Shown here: positions 50,698 through 59,323 of the stretch, piece by piece
How the letters are laid out: every line of letters begins with the position of its first letter
How positions within the stretch are numbered: the stretch's first letter is position 1
The notes under the pieces: model-generated
Databases searched by the model: none
What the model was told of the DNA's origin: nothing
What the model saw: the letters and a program-made list of their open reading frames with translations, nothing else
Assembly: GCA_027484685.1 (NCBI GenBank)
Contig: JAIXSO010000019.1
Location: forward strand, 1-64,000
Length of the DNA stretch: 64,000 nucleotides
Source: Bacteroidota bacterium
Lineage (GTDB): Bacteria > Bacteroidota > Bacteroidia > UKL13-3
Reading direction: 5' to 3'
Position numbers and translations under genes: made by a program

Positions 50698-51276
50698 TTA
50701 TTTTTGAACTATATCAGCTTCAGTAGTGTAAAGTAACGCTACTAAATCATCAACTAGTTGTTTGTTGTTAGCCGAAGTAACACCGTTTTGCGCTAAACCA
50801 ACTCCAATATCACCTACAAATTTGTCAAAATCAGCTTTATCGGCTTTTACACCCATTCTGTTATTTTGAGCAGGATCGTGAGCTGCTTTCATTGATTTGC
50901 CTTTATAGGCATAAGCCGAGTTAGTGCAACCTGTAGCAGTACACATAAAATCGGTAAAACTTTTACTTAAAGCTACAAGTCCACTTGTATTACCTGCGCC
51001 TAATTCGGCAAATAATACTGGGAAATATTTAGCCATTTGAGGATCGCCAGCTATAACTAAAATAGAACTATCAACTACAGCTCTTAAAGTTAATCTGCCA
51101 GCCTCTATCATTTGGCCTGAATTGTTAGGATCGTTCACCATAGTGCTACCTCCTACTCTGCTATACAAAGTTGGCGTAGTTGGTGTAACTGTTTTCGTTT
51201 CTTCTTTTGAACAAGAAGAGTACATAAATACTGCTAATGATAAGCATGCAGTTAATGTTAATACACTTTTTTTCAT
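50698..51276 (-). CDS. Truncated haemoglobin-like lipoprotein
   Basis: 192 residues. Lipobox MYSSC (Cys22), then a Thr/Pro linker (KTVTPTTPT) and a group I truncated globin-type domain: LYSRVGGSTMV near 37-47, FTDFMCTATGCTNSAYAYKG near 107-126 and SMKAAHDPAQNNRM near 128-141, where His133 is the candidate proximal heme ligand. The A-helix to E-helix region is divergent and has a longer insertion (GDPQMAKYFPVLFAELG). Truncated globins bind O2/NO in the cytoplasm; a lipidated extracytoplasmic form is unusual and may serve NO or O2 handling at the envelope. It follows the 51305 gene on the same strand by 28 bases. Confidence 0.75.
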   Translation of the reverse strand: MKKSVLTLTACLSLAVFMYSSCSKEETKTVTPTTPTLYSRVGGSTMVNDPNNSGQMIEAGRLTLRAVVDSSILVIAGDPQMAKYFPVLFAELGAGNTSGLVALSKSFTDFMCTATGCTNSAYAYKGKSMKAAHDPAQNNRMGVKADKADFDKFVGDIGVGLAQNGVTSANNKQLVDDLVALLYTTEADIVQK

Positions 51277-51304
51277 GTTTTTTATTTATTTAATTGACTG
51301 TTGT

Positions 51305-51733
51305 TTAAAATTTAGAAATATAAGCTGATAACATACCTGTAAAGGTTGTTTGGTCTTTTCCAATTGGGCATCCAGTGTTAGCGGCTGCTTCAGTTACTAC
51401 GTATCTTTCAGCTTTATAATTACCAAGGCTTTTTACCTTATTGTATACATTGAATGAATTTTGATTTCCAATTTTATAGATGTACACCAATATGTTGTCT
51501 TTATCGTTAAAGTAAGCACCTTTAACATCTGGCAAGCTGTTAACAAAATCCTTTATTTTTTTGCCTTCCACTTCGTTTATATTTTGCTTAAAATCAATTC
51601 TGCTTAGTTGAATTTGATTGGTTGGTTTTGGATGACGTGTAACCAAATAAATATGTACAACTAATACTACAAATAATACAGCTACTACAGAACCTAACCA
51701 AGCTAGCACTTTTAAAAATTTTCTATTTTTCAT
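51305..51733 (-). CDS. Membrane-anchored small protein, unknown
   Basis: 142 residues from the ATG at 51733 (MKNRKFLKVLAWLG); the open frame before it is not coding-like. One N-terminal membrane helix (VVAVLFVVLVVHIYL, about 14-28), then an extracytoplasmic domain with SLPDVKGAYFNDKDNILVYI near residues 66-85 and RYVVTEAAANTGCPIGKDQ near 110-128. The strand-helix-strand spacing and the SLPDVKGA phrase recall HMA-type ferredoxin folds but the CxxC is absent; one Cys is in TGCPIG. Not recognised further. It lies upstream of the globin lipoprotein gene, probably in one operon. Confidence 0.55.
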   Translation of the reverse strand: MKNRKFLKVLAWLGSVVAVLFVVLVVHIYLVTRHPKPTNQIQLSRIDFKQNINEVEGKKIKDFVNSLPDVKGAYFNDKDNILVYIYKIGNQNSFNVYNKVKSLGNYKAERYVVTEAAANTGCPIGKDQTTFTGMLSAYISKF

Positions 51734-51980
51734 TTTATTACTTATTTGTTTGTCACACTTACGTAATAAAATTGAGCTTGGATTTTTATTTTGAAATAAA
51801 CACGTGTTTAAATTAAACATAAACTATAATTCGCTTATTATCAATTAATTATTTTTATAAAAATTCCTGTTAATTATTAGTATGCTGCAAAATGCTCACC
51901 TATACATTATAAGTTATGTTGTTACTAAATAATTTAATTAAACTTATAGTAATTAATAAATTGCCATCAAAAACGAAACT

Positions 51981-52970
51981 ATGCTTAATTGGAATATAGA
52001 ACAGCTACAGCTTAACTTAAAATATACTTGGAAAATATCGCGTAACGCAACCGATTTTAAAATAAACAGCATTATAACTTGTTTTGATAATAGCTATAAA
52101 GGAAAAGGTGAAGCTGCTCCTAATATAAGGTATAACGAAACACCTGAGTTAATGCTTCAAGTGTTTGAAAAATTTGTAGCGGCAGGTGCTAGTAGTATAA
52201 ATAATGCTGATGAACTTTCAATTATATTAAACCAAATAAATGCACCAAACGCATTACGTTTTGGAATTGAGCAAGCTTATATTCATTATTTATGCCATAA
52301 AGCGGGCTTAGATATTTACCAATTTTTAAAAATAGATAAACCTCAAAAAGCTCATACTTGTTATACTTTACCTATTATGAGTCCAAGCGAAATAGTTACC
52401 TTTTTCAACCAAAATAACTTAAACCGTTTTGCTTATCTTAAAATAAAAATTAGTGTAGATGGTGCTTTAGATGAAATAAAAACCTTGGCTTCTATATATA
52501 ATAAACCTATACTTATTGATGCAAATGAAGCATGGAAAGATGCCGATGCGTTGATTAACTTTATTGACAATTTAAAGGGTTACAATATAGCTATGATAGA
52601 ACAACCTATGCATAGCAGTATGGTGAATGAATATAAATATGTAAAACCCAGAGTTGCCCTGCCACTTATGGCCGATGAAAGCTTTTGTGCCCATGTTGAC
52701 TTTAATGATTTGAAACAACAATTTGATGCAGTAAACATGAAACTAATGAAGGCTGGCGGCTATTTAAACGGATTGCGACTGATACACGAAGCTAAGAAAA
52801 ATGGCTTTAAAACCATGGTGGGTTGCATGGTAGAAACCACCCTTGGTATGAGTGGTGCTTATGTATTTACTTGCCTTACTAACTTTGCCGATTTAGATGG
52901 TTATTTGCTATTAGAAAACGAACCTTTTAACTTACTAAAAGAAGATAATGGACAAATAAGTTTGGTGTAA
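51981..52970 (+). CDS. Dipeptide epimerase (enolase superfamily)
   Basis: 329 residues, muconate lactonizing-type enolase subgroup. Catalytic and metal residues: the acid/base Lys in YLKIKISVDG near 153-162, metal Asp in LIDANEAWKDA near 177-187, Glu in MIEQPMHSS near 205-213, Asp in MADESFCAH near 230-238 and the second Lys in VNMKLMKAGG near 251-260. L-Ala-D/L-Glu epimerases of this family act in murein peptide recycling; the exact dipeptide specificity cannot be read from sequence. Cytoplasmic. It is not linked to the epimerase's usual NlpC/P60 partner here. Confidence 0.85.
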   Translation: MLNWNIEQLQLNLKYTWKISRNATDFKINSIITCFDNSYKGKGEAAPNIRYNETPELMLQVFEKFVAAGASSINNADELSIILNQINAPNALRFGIEQAYIHYLCHKAGLDIYQFLKIDKPQKAHTCYTLPIMSPSEIVTFFNQNNLNRFAYLKIKISVDGALDEIKTLASIYNKPILIDANEAWKDADALINFIDNLKGYNIAMIEQPMHSSMVNEYKYVKPRVALPLMADESFCAHVDFNDLKQQFDAVNMKLMKAGGYLNGLRLIHEAKKNGFKTMVGCMVETTLGMSGAYVFTCLTNFADLDGYLLLENEPFNLLKEDNGQISLV

Positions 52971-53337
52971 TAATATAGTTTTATATTAATTATGATTTGT
53001 CCGTGGTTGGTCTCCAAACCAATCCTATTTGGGTTTCTCAAAAAAGGGAATTTAATTGACGTTTGTCAAATGTACTTAAAGCATACATTTAAAAAATCTC
53101 ATAGGAATTTACATATGGTGGCAATTCAACACAAGCATTTTAAGGGTGGCCTTATTGTTATAGTTTCTTTAATTAAGCTCGTCCCTAAGGGACTTTGGTT
53201 GGGGTTGGGCTGGTTTTTTCTACCATAGGTTCGCCTCTACGAGGCTGTAATTTATAAATGTTAGCATTGAACTTATTGCATAAAATTTTATATAATAAAA
53301 TGCATAACATAAAAAGTGATTTAACCTTTAAACTAGA
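52971..53337. other. Gene-free stretch with repeat A
   Basis: Starts with a TTTGTCCGTGGTTGGTCTCC fragment of repeat B (52991-53010), then repeat A in full (53091-53248), then AT-rich sequence. No gene. Confidence 0.6.
53091..53248. repeat. Repeat A (full copy)
   Basis: Matches the 14559-14731 copy along its length: AAAAAATCTCATAGGAATTT, GCAATTCAACACAAGCATTT, GTCCCTAAGGGAC, GGGGTTGGGCTGGTTTTTTC and ACCATAGGTTCGCCTCTACG. About 38 kb away from that copy, so it is a dispersed repeat. Confidence 0.75.
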
Positions 53338-53556
53338 TTACTTCTTCCCCAAATTCACTATTCTATAAGTAAAACTTTTCAATACATTTAATACTTTTCT
53401 AAACTCTACAATTAGAAATAACAACCCTGCAATGGCTGCATAAAGTATTGGAAGATCAGAATTAAAGGCGCTGGGCCTAGCAGCAAACAATGGAAAATTA
53501 TTGGCAAATAATAATAACAATACTATTTTATATGGAGTGCTTTTAAATGGTTTCAT
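53338..53556 (-). CDS. Small exported or membrane protein
   Basis: 72 residues. A hydrophobic segment at 11-26 ending in LFAARPS may be a signal peptide, and a second one at about 37-50 (LYAAIAGLLFLIVEF) is a membrane helix; the tail is basic (SFTYRIVNLGKK). This signal-PxP-one-helix layout is common for small Bacteroidota membrane proteins of unknown function. Repeats A and B flank it on both sides. Confidence 0.55.
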   Translation of the reverse strand: MKPFKSTPYKIVLLLLFANNFPLFAARPSAFNSDLPILYAAIAGLLFLIVEFRKVLNVLKSFTYRIVNLGKK

Positions 53557-53621
53557 GTTCTTATAATTAATTGTTTAACAAACATATCAATAAAACTCCA
53601 TATTGGTATTTGTACATTGTA

Positions 53622-53748
53622 AAATTTGTCCGTGGTTGGTGTCTCCACAAATCCTCTTTCCAGCTTAAAATAATGAAAAATTATATGAATAAAATGTATG
53701 AATGATACAAATTCGGTTGGTGAGATCACCAACCGAGGACATAAACTA
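53622..53748. repeat. Composite repeat B, copy 9 (diverged)
   Basis: TTTGTCCGTGGTTGGTGTCT, a diverged middle (AATAATGAAAAATTATATGA), ATGTATGAATGATACAAATT and CGGTTGGTGAGATCACCAAC ending CCGAGGAC. It joins the same GGTTGGTGAGAT sequence as copy 4. The hairpin is short here: GGTTGGTGA/TCACCAACC. Confidence 0.6.
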
Positions 53749-53756
53749 ATTTTCGA

Positions 53757-55289
53757 TTATTTTTCTAATACTTCGTACATATCCAATCGCCTATCTTTCC
53801 AATTTAGCACTGTTCCTGTGTTTCTAGCACGTTCTATTGCAGCTAAATCCAAATCGGCTATAACTACAGTTTCAATATTGGTGCTTGCTTCACCGGCTAT
53901 GGCATCAGGTGGAAAAGCAAAATCGCTTGGTGTATAAATACCCGATTGTGCATAGTTAATATCCATATTATCAACCGAAGGAATATTTCCCACAGTTCCT
54001 GCTGTAGCCACTATAATTTGATTTTCAATAGCACGTGCTTGCGCACATAATTTTACACGCAAATGCCCATGTTTTTCATCGGTACTAAACGGTACAAAAA
54101 GTATTTTAGCTCCTTTATTACAAGCTATGCGCGCCATTTCGGGAAACTCTACATCGTAACAAACATTAATAGCCACTTTGCCACAATCGGTATTAAATAC
54201 TTTTATTTCATTTCCTGGTCTAACTCCCCACCATTTAGCTTCGTTTGAAGTAATGTGAATTTTGTACTGTTTTTCGTAAGTTCCATCACGCTTAAACAAG
54301 TACGAAATATTGTATAAATGGTCGTTTTCTACTTGTAAATGTGTACCAGCAATAATGTTGATATTATACTCTAAGGCCAAGCGTGAAAATAGGTTTATAT
54401 AATCTTCGGTATAATCATCCAGCTTTCTAATACTGTCTTCAGGGCTCATACTTTTATACTCATGTAGCGATAAAAGTTGTGTGGTAAATAACTCTGGAAA
54501 CAATGCAAAATCCGATTTGTAATTACTTGCCACATCGGTAAAATATTCGCATTGCTGCGCAAATTGTTTAAACGAAGTTATTTTACGCAATTCGTATTGA
54601 ATACAACAAATGCGCACTTTTTTCATTAACACACTTCGCTCGCGTGTTTCAGCTTGGTAATCTAAATTTACCCATTCTAATAAAAGTCCGTATCCTTCGC
54701 TTTCTTTATCTTCGGGTAAATAATCTTTAATAATACGCTGAATGGTATAACCTTGAGCTAACTGAAAGGTAACTACAGGATCTTTTATTTTCTTTTCAAC
54801 TACACGTTTTACATAAGCTCTTATACCAAATTCTTCTGAATGTTTGTGGTAATTAGGAACCCTACCTCCTATCAAAATACGCATCAGGTTTTTATCTTCA
54901 CATAAATTCCTGCGCATTTCATAAAGCCTTCTACCAATTTTTAAACCTTGGTAGTTTGGATGAACCATTACCTCAATTCCATAAAGGGTATCTCCTTCTT
55001 CATCGTGATTGGTTATAAAACCATTATCACAAATTTCTTTCCAAGCATGGTCATCATCGTATTCATCCCAACTTACTATTAAACTGGTTGCCGAACCAAC
55101 TATTTTTCCTTCAAAAGTAATTACTTGCATGCCTTCAGGAAAAATTTTGTATTGGCTTTCTAGCATTTCATACGACCAAGGGTCGTTATCAGGAAAACAT
55201 ATTTTTGATAACGCAATGATTTCGTCAAAATCGCTTTTTTCAGCATTGCGTTCAATTAGTTTTGGTTTCCTGCTATTGCGTATTTTCAT
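53757..55289 (-). CDS. Fusion of GNAT acetyltransferase and carbon-nitrogen hydrolase
   Basis: 510 residues. N-terminal GNAT domain (10-215): GIEVMVHPNYQGLKIGRRLY near 103-122 contains the acetyl-CoA loop. C-terminal nitrilase-superfamily domain (225-505) with the Glu-Lys-Cys triad: ALFPELFTTQL near 264-274, KQYKIHITSNEA near 333-344 and VAINVCYDVEFPE near 366-378. This two-domain arrangement is a known conserved family in Bacteroidota and other bacteria; substrates are unknown. Cytoplasmic. A start one codon earlier is not available; ATG at 55289. Confidence 0.9.
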   Translation of the reverse strand: MKIRNSRKPKLIERNAEKSDFDEIIALSKICFPDNDPWSYEMLESQYKIFPEGMQVITFEGKIVGSATSLIVSWDEYDDDHAWKEICDNGFITNHDEEGDTLYGIEVMVHPNYQGLKIGRRLYEMRRNLCEDKNLMRILIGGRVPNYHKHSEEFGIRAYVKRVVEKKIKDPVVTFQLAQGYTIQRIIKDYLPEDKESEGYGLLLEWVNLDYQAETRERSVLMKKVRICCIQYELRKITSFKQFAQQCEYFTDVASNYKSDFALFPELFTTQLLSLHEYKSMSPEDSIRKLDDYTEDYINLFSRLALEYNINIIAGTHLQVENDHLYNISYLFKRDGTYEKQYKIHITSNEAKWWGVRPGNEIKVFNTDCGKVAINVCYDVEFPEMARIACNKGAKILFVPFSTDEKHGHLRVKLCAQARAIENQIIVATAGTVGNIPSVDNMDINYAQSGIYTPSDFAFPPDAIAGEASTNIETVVIADLDLAAIERARNTGTVLNWKDRRLDMYEVLEK

Positions 55290-55298
55290 ATATTATTT

Positions 55299-56357
55299 TT
55301 ATCTAATCATTAACTTAAGCGAAACTATATTGCTTGCACCAATAAGTCCTGAGTTAAATGCGTTGCCTAAGGCATAATCAATTTGTATTTTATTCAATTT
55401 TAAACCAACACCTAATGCTGGCGACATATTATAAGAATTACTGCCATCTACATTTTTCACTTTTTGAAAATTGTTTAAACCACCTCTTACAAAAATTACT
55501 TGTTTATAGCCTAACTCTGTTCCAAAACGAGGATCAAGGTTTAAATATTTGCTAGAAATAAAGGTGTTTCTTTGCCCATCGGTATTTACATCAAACTCCA
55601 AACTACCCAATACCGAGAACCAATTTTTTACATAACTATAGCTGGTTCCTACAGTTAATTTTGGTAAAGTTAATTCTAAATTATTGGTTGGTAATGCATT
55701 TCCTGTGCTTAATAATTGAGCTTTATCGGCTTCGCTAAATGTATAATTCCAAGCATTAAAAGTAGTGGTAACATCGCGCAACATAACGCCAAACCTGAAA
55801 CGTTTTAACTTATACATGGCACTGGCATCAATTCCAAAACCCCAAGCATTGGCAAATTCACCTATAACCCTACGTATTATTTTAACATTACCACCTAATT
55901 GCAAATGCTCAATAAATTTAGTTTCGGTAGCATAACTGCCAATAAAAGCGTAATCAACAGCCGAAAAGCTAGATATTTTGGTATAATCAACTTGGCCATT
56001 GCTATTAACCAAATACAAAGTATTGGGAATATTGTCAACTCCGGAGCGAATAACAGAAATAGCAGCAACCGATTTTTCACTTAACCTAAAAGCACCTGCC
56101 AAATAATCGTGGGTTAAAATACCTGCAAATTGGCTGTTGCGCATTCCAATTAATTGAAATTTATCTTTCATGTTTAACAAAGCCGCAGGATTGTAATACC
56201 CAGCAGTAACATCGCTAACAGCTGCTACAGAAGCGCCTGCCAAACCTAAATTACGAGCACCAACTCCAATGTTTAAAAACTCATTACTATATTTTAACTG
56301 CGCAAAACTAGCTTCGCAAAAAACTAAAGTAATTATTAAATATATTATTCTTTTCAT
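55299..56357 (-). CDS. PorV/PorQ family T9SS outer-membrane protein
   Basis: 352 residues. Signal peptide 1-19 (LVFCEASFAQ). The barrel begins with LNIGVGARNLGLAGASVAAV near 28-47 and YYNPAALLNM near 54-63, the signature of the PorV/PorQ (UPF0164-like) barrel family, and ends LIGASNIVSLKLMIR. PorV shuttles T9SS cargo to the attachment complex; a second copy often exists for other roles, so this one may be PorV itself or a paralogue. Outer membrane. It is 9 bases upstream of the GNAT/nitrilase gene and 150 bases downstream of an octamer-repeat block. Confidence 0.8.
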   Translation of the reverse strand: MKRIIYLIITLVFCEASFAQLKYSNEFLNIGVGARNLGLAGASVAAVSDVTAGYYNPAALLNMKDKFQLIGMRNSQFAGILTHDYLAGAFRLSEKSVAAISVIRSGVDNIPNTLYLVNSNGQVDYTKISSFSAVDYAFIGSYATETKFIEHLQLGGNVKIIRRVIGEFANAWGFGIDASAMYKLKRFRFGVMLRDVTTTFNAWNYTFSEADKAQLLSTGNALPTNNLELTLPKLTVGTSYSYVKNWFSVLGSLEFDVNTDGQRNTFISSKYLNLDPRFGTELGYKQVIFVRGGLNNFQKVKNVDGSNSYNMSPALGVGLKLNKIQIDYALGNAFNSGLIGASNIVSLKLMIR

Positions 56358-56440
56358 TCGTTATTATTTTGTTTATGAACTGGTCTCTAAGTTTTTAAAG
56401 AATTAATTCTTTTCACCTATAACCAATTTACTTATCAACC

Positions 56441-56504
56441 AATTAACCTATTAACCAATTAACCTATTAACCAATTAACCTATTAACCTATTAACCAATT
56501 AACC
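56441..56504. repeat. Octamer tandem repeat (WATTAACC) x8
   Basis: Eight uninterrupted copies alternating AATTAACC and TATTAACC (in order A,T,A,T,A,T,T,A), preceded by more degenerate units from about 56420. The array sits between the stop of the 56507 gene and the PorV-like start at 56357, so it occupies the PorV upstream region. Perfect units imply recent slippage. Confidence 0.85.
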
Positions 56505-56506
56505 TA

Positions 56507-57169
56507 TCACCCACTAAACACTTGTTTTAATTCTGCTAATATAATCATTGGGTCATTAAAATGAATTTGTTCTAAATTATTTACCAATTTTTTTAAAAAT
56601 AACTTATCACTCATGCTCATTTCAATGCCCGAACCATATTTAAAAACCCTTGCTACTGAATATACAAAACTATCATCAACTGCATATCCAAACAAGTAAC
56701 GTACTTCACAAAAATGGTCAAATTGTTTAATAAATGGTTCAATACTTTTATTTGAAAAACGTAAAACGAATTGATGCAATATTTTAGTATCAATTTGGTT
56801 TAAATCATGGTAAAATGAATGGCAAACTGTTGGAAAAAATTTTACCAAAAGTCTATCTATCATCATTTCCATTAAAATATGAGCTAAAAACCATTTCCTA
56901 TTGATATGAGCCAATGGCTCAAATTGCTGCAATTCATGGTTAATTATATCGCTATACTTTTTAAAAAACGTTGACGGGTGAAATACCTTATCGGCTTGCA
57001 AATGAGCTTTACAACCTAATTGTAATTGAATTTCGGGTAATGTTAAACCATGTACTTCACTATCAAAACCTCGGGCAACATTACGAGCAAAATCCGGCAA
57101 AAATAAAGCTCCATTATAATAATAGTTGTTGGCTTTGTAATCAATATAATAATGCGATAGGTAATTCAA
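56507..57169 (-). CDS. Acyl carrier protein phosphodiesterase-like protein
   Basis: 220 residues, TTG start at 57169 (a stop lies four codons upstream and no ATG fits). The N-terminus NYLSHYYIDYKANNYYYNGA followed by LFLPDFAR resembles AcpH/YajB, whose MN(F/Y)LAH and D-F motifs belong to the HD-like metal site; LQLGCKAHLQADKVFHPSTF and FLAHILMEMMIDRLLV supply further His and Asp. AcpH removes the 4'-phosphopantetheine arm from acyl carrier protein. Sequence match is distant, so another HD-fold hydrolase is possible. The tandem octamer array starts 3 bases past its stop. Confidence 0.5.
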   Translation of the reverse strand: MNYLSHYYIDYKANNYYYNGALFLPDFARNVARGFDSEVHGLTLPEIQLQLGCKAHLQADKVFHPSTFFKKYSDIINHELQQFEPLAHINRKWFLAHILMEMMIDRLLVKFFPTVCHSFYHDLNQIDTKILHQFVLRFSNKSIEPFIKQFDHFCEVRYLFGYAVDDSFVYSVARVFKYGSGIEMSMSDKLFLKKLVNNLEQIHFNDPMIILAELKQVFSG

Positions 57170-57275
57170 TGGTAAAAATTATGAATGTTGAATTATAATC
57201 ACGCAAGGCGTGAATGAATGTTGAATTGGGATTGTTTAGCCTGGTGAAGTTAGAATTAATCATTAAATATTATTT

Positions 57276-57674
57276 TTAGTGCTCCTCCATATCGCTTAAT
57301 TCTAGCTCTAAAGCCTCAGTTGAAATATTGATTTCTATTAACGAAAGTGTTAAAGATGCTAAAAAAATTAGTAAACTAAATCCAAAAATAATTTGTGCAA
57401 CAAGGTTATAGTTTACATAAAGCGAAGCCATAGAAAGTACACAAAAAAATATACAAAGTACCCCTAATCCTTGCATGTATTTTATTAATTTAATGCGTAA
57501 CCTTAAGTTTTTTAACTGTGCCATTACTATTTTTTCATTTTCTCGGCTCAATAAAAATTTGGTATGTAAATTTCTGATTAAACTTGCCAAAGCTAAAAAC
57601 CTATTGGTATAAGCCAACATTAATAAACTAATAGCAGGAAATAATAGAGCTGGCGTATTAATGGTAATTTCCAA
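57276..57674 (-). CDS. DUF2721 membrane protein
   Basis: 132 residues. Membrane segments at about 8-28, 69-87 and 92-112, and the charged middle RNLHTKFLLSRENEKIVMAQ with LKNLRLRIKLIKYM, match the DUF2721 family (small membrane proteins of unknown function found next to varied genes). N-terminal ITINTPALLFPAISLLMLAY is the family start. The C-terminus ELELSDMEEH is cytoplasmic. Separate transcription unit. Confidence 0.7.
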   Translation of the reverse strand: MEITINTPALLFPAISLLMLAYTNRFLALASLIRNLHTKFLLSRENEKIVMAQLKNLRLRIKLIKYMQGLGVLCIFFCVLSMASLYVNYNLVAQIIFGFSLLIFLASLTLSLIEINISTEALELELSDMEEH

Positions 57675-57732
57675 AATAAATAGTTTTAGGCCGTGAAATT
57701 AACTTAAATTATAAAACAACACTAAACAATAA

Positions 57733-57762
57733 TAAAAAAAGCTGCATAAAGCAGCTTTTTTG
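57733..57762 (-). terminator. Intrinsic terminator
   Basis: AAAAAAGCTGC pairs with GCAGCTTTTTT around ATAAA; strong T-run on both strands. It follows the stop of the 57763 gene directly. Confidence 0.85.
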
Positions 57763-58221
57763 TTACTCTAAAATGTATTCTTCGGCTTCTAAGCCATCGT
57801 TTTCAAGTCTTATAATAGTTTGATGTGAATGTGTGCCAACTATCAATGCCTCGGCTATAAATAAGCCATCCTCCTCTTCTACAAGCACATCATCAATTGC
57901 GTGATTGATTAAGTTTTTCCAAGCTTTGGTATTACTTGCATCACGCGTTTGGTATTGCAAACTTCCGGTAAATTCAACTTGCAAATTGTGATTCAATAAT
58001 TCAATATCCAAATCAGCTAAAGGCAAAATCATTTCACTAATCTCTTCAGCTTTTTGCAAAATCAATTTACTATTGTCTGTAAATTGTAACTCCATATACT
58101 CCACAAAACTGAAAATATCCTGCGGATTGGCTTTATTTACCCAAAAGTGATATAAAACTTTGTTAAGTACTTTTCCTTCAGCGCTTTTAAGCAACTTTAG
58201 GTGCTCTGCATTGTAATACAT
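57763..58221 (-). CDS. Hypothetical protein, downstream of purC
   Basis: 152 residues, not recognised. N-terminal helices (YYNAEHLKLLKSAEGKVLNK) are followed by a beta-rich half with a run of acids (DDVLVEEEDG near 109-118). No signal or membrane segment. It starts 3 bases after the purC stop and is followed by a terminator, so it is the second gene of the purC transcript. A role in purine synthesis is not implied by the sequence. Confidence 0.6.
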   Translation of the reverse strand: MYYNAEHLKLLKSAEGKVLNKVLYHFWVNKANPQDIFSFVEYMELQFTDNSKLILQKAEEISEMILPLADLDIELLNHNLQVEFTGSLQYQTRDASNTKAWKNLINHAIDDVLVEEEDGLFIAEALIVGTHSHQTIIRLENDGLEAEEYILE

Positions 58222-58224
58222 AAA

Positions 58225-59175
58225 TTACTTAGCAAGTTTTTCTAATTCTATTAAAATGGCTTTTTCCATTTTATCTTCAAAGTTTTCGTAGCCATTTTTA
58301 ACAAACTCTAAACCTGTTATATTTTGGTATAGTTCTACATATCTGTTAGTTATGCTTTCAATCAAATCATCAGGAAAAGTTGGTGCAGTAGCCCCTTCTT
58401 GGCCTTGAAAACCTTGGCTAATTAACCATTGACGCACAAATTCTTTCGATAATTGGCGTTGTTGTTGGTCGTTAGCTTGAATTTCTTCGTAAGTATCAGC
58501 ATAAAAATAACGCGATGAATCAGGGGTATGAACTTCGTCCATTAACATAATTACACCATCTTTATTACCAAACTCATATTTGGTATCAACCAAAATTAAG
58601 CCTTGTTTTAAAGCAAATTCAGTTCCAAAGGCATATAATTCGCGGGTATATTTTTCAATTTGAGCAAAATCTTCAGCACTCACTAAACCTTGAGCTATAA
58701 TTTCTTCTTTGCTAATATCTGTATCATGTCCACTAGTAGCTTTTATGGTTGGGGTAATAATTGGTTCAGGGAACTTGTCATTTTCACGCATTCCTTCAGG
58801 CATTGAAACTCCACAAATAGTGCGTTTTCCACTTTTATATTCTCGCCAAGCGTGACCAGTTAAATAACCACGGATAACTATTTCAACTTGGTATGGAACA
58901 CATCTATGTCCAATGGTTACATTAGTGTGTGGCGATGAGATAATCCAATTAGGAACTATGTGTTTTGTTAAATCAAAAAAGAATGCCGCAGTTTGATTAA
59001 GTACTTGTCCTTTATAGGGAATTGCCTTGGTCATCACTACATCAAATGCCGAAATTCTGTCAGTAGCAACCATTACCAAAACATCATCATTTATATTGTA
59101 AACATCGCGAACTTTGCCTCTATAAAAGTTTTTTTGTTTAGGAAAAAAGAAATTGGTGGCAATTATAGCTTTCAT
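58225..59175 (-). CDS. purC: Phosphoribosylaminoimidazole-succinocarboxamide synthase
   Basis: 316 residues, the longer form common in Bacteroidota. Key parts: FYRGKVRDVYNIND near 17-30, VATDRISAFDVVMTKAIPYK near 36-55, VEIVIRGYLTGHAWREYKSG near 96-115 and LILVDTKYEFGNKDG near 196-210. It joins aspartate to CAIR with ATP to make SAICAR in de novo purine synthesis. Cytoplasmic. A hypothetical gene follows 3 bases later in the same transcript. No other pur genes are in the window. Confidence 0.95.
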   Translation of the reverse strand: MKAIIATNFFFPKQKNFYRGKVRDVYNINDDVLVMVATDRISAFDVVMTKAIPYKGQVLNQTAAFFFDLTKHIVPNWIISSPHTNVTIGHRCVPYQVEIVIRGYLTGHAWREYKSGKRTICGVSMPEGMRENDKFPEPIITPTIKATSGHDTDISKEEIIAQGLVSAEDFAQIEKYTRELYAFGTEFALKQGLILVDTKYEFGNKDGVIMLMDEVHTPDSSRYFYADTYEEIQANDQQQRQLSKEFVRQWLISQGFQGQEGATAPTFPDDLIESITNRYVELYQNITGLEFVKNGYENFEDKMEKAILIELEKLAK

Positions 59176-59276
59176 ATATTTATAGTAAAATTTGAGAGCG
59201 CAATAATACTCTTTTATGTTTTGAAAATGGCTACTTATTTTTAAAAATTATAACACTTTACTCATTTTGAAACATA

Positions 59277-59306
59277 AAAAAAGCTGTCTCATTTGAGACA
59301 GCTTAA
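59277..59306 (-). terminator. Intrinsic terminator
   Basis: AAGCTGTCTCA (59281-59291) pairs with TGAGACAGCTT (59294-59304); eight T follow on the minus strand. It ends the rnc-fabF-acpP-side transcript after the 59324 gene. Confidence 0.85.
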
Positions 59307-59323
59307 TAACTTTTATTTAAACC

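Noticed and set aside
56441-56504. Possible CRISPR array
   Set aside because: The units are only 8 bases with no spacers between them; this is a simple tandem repeat, and no cas gene is present.
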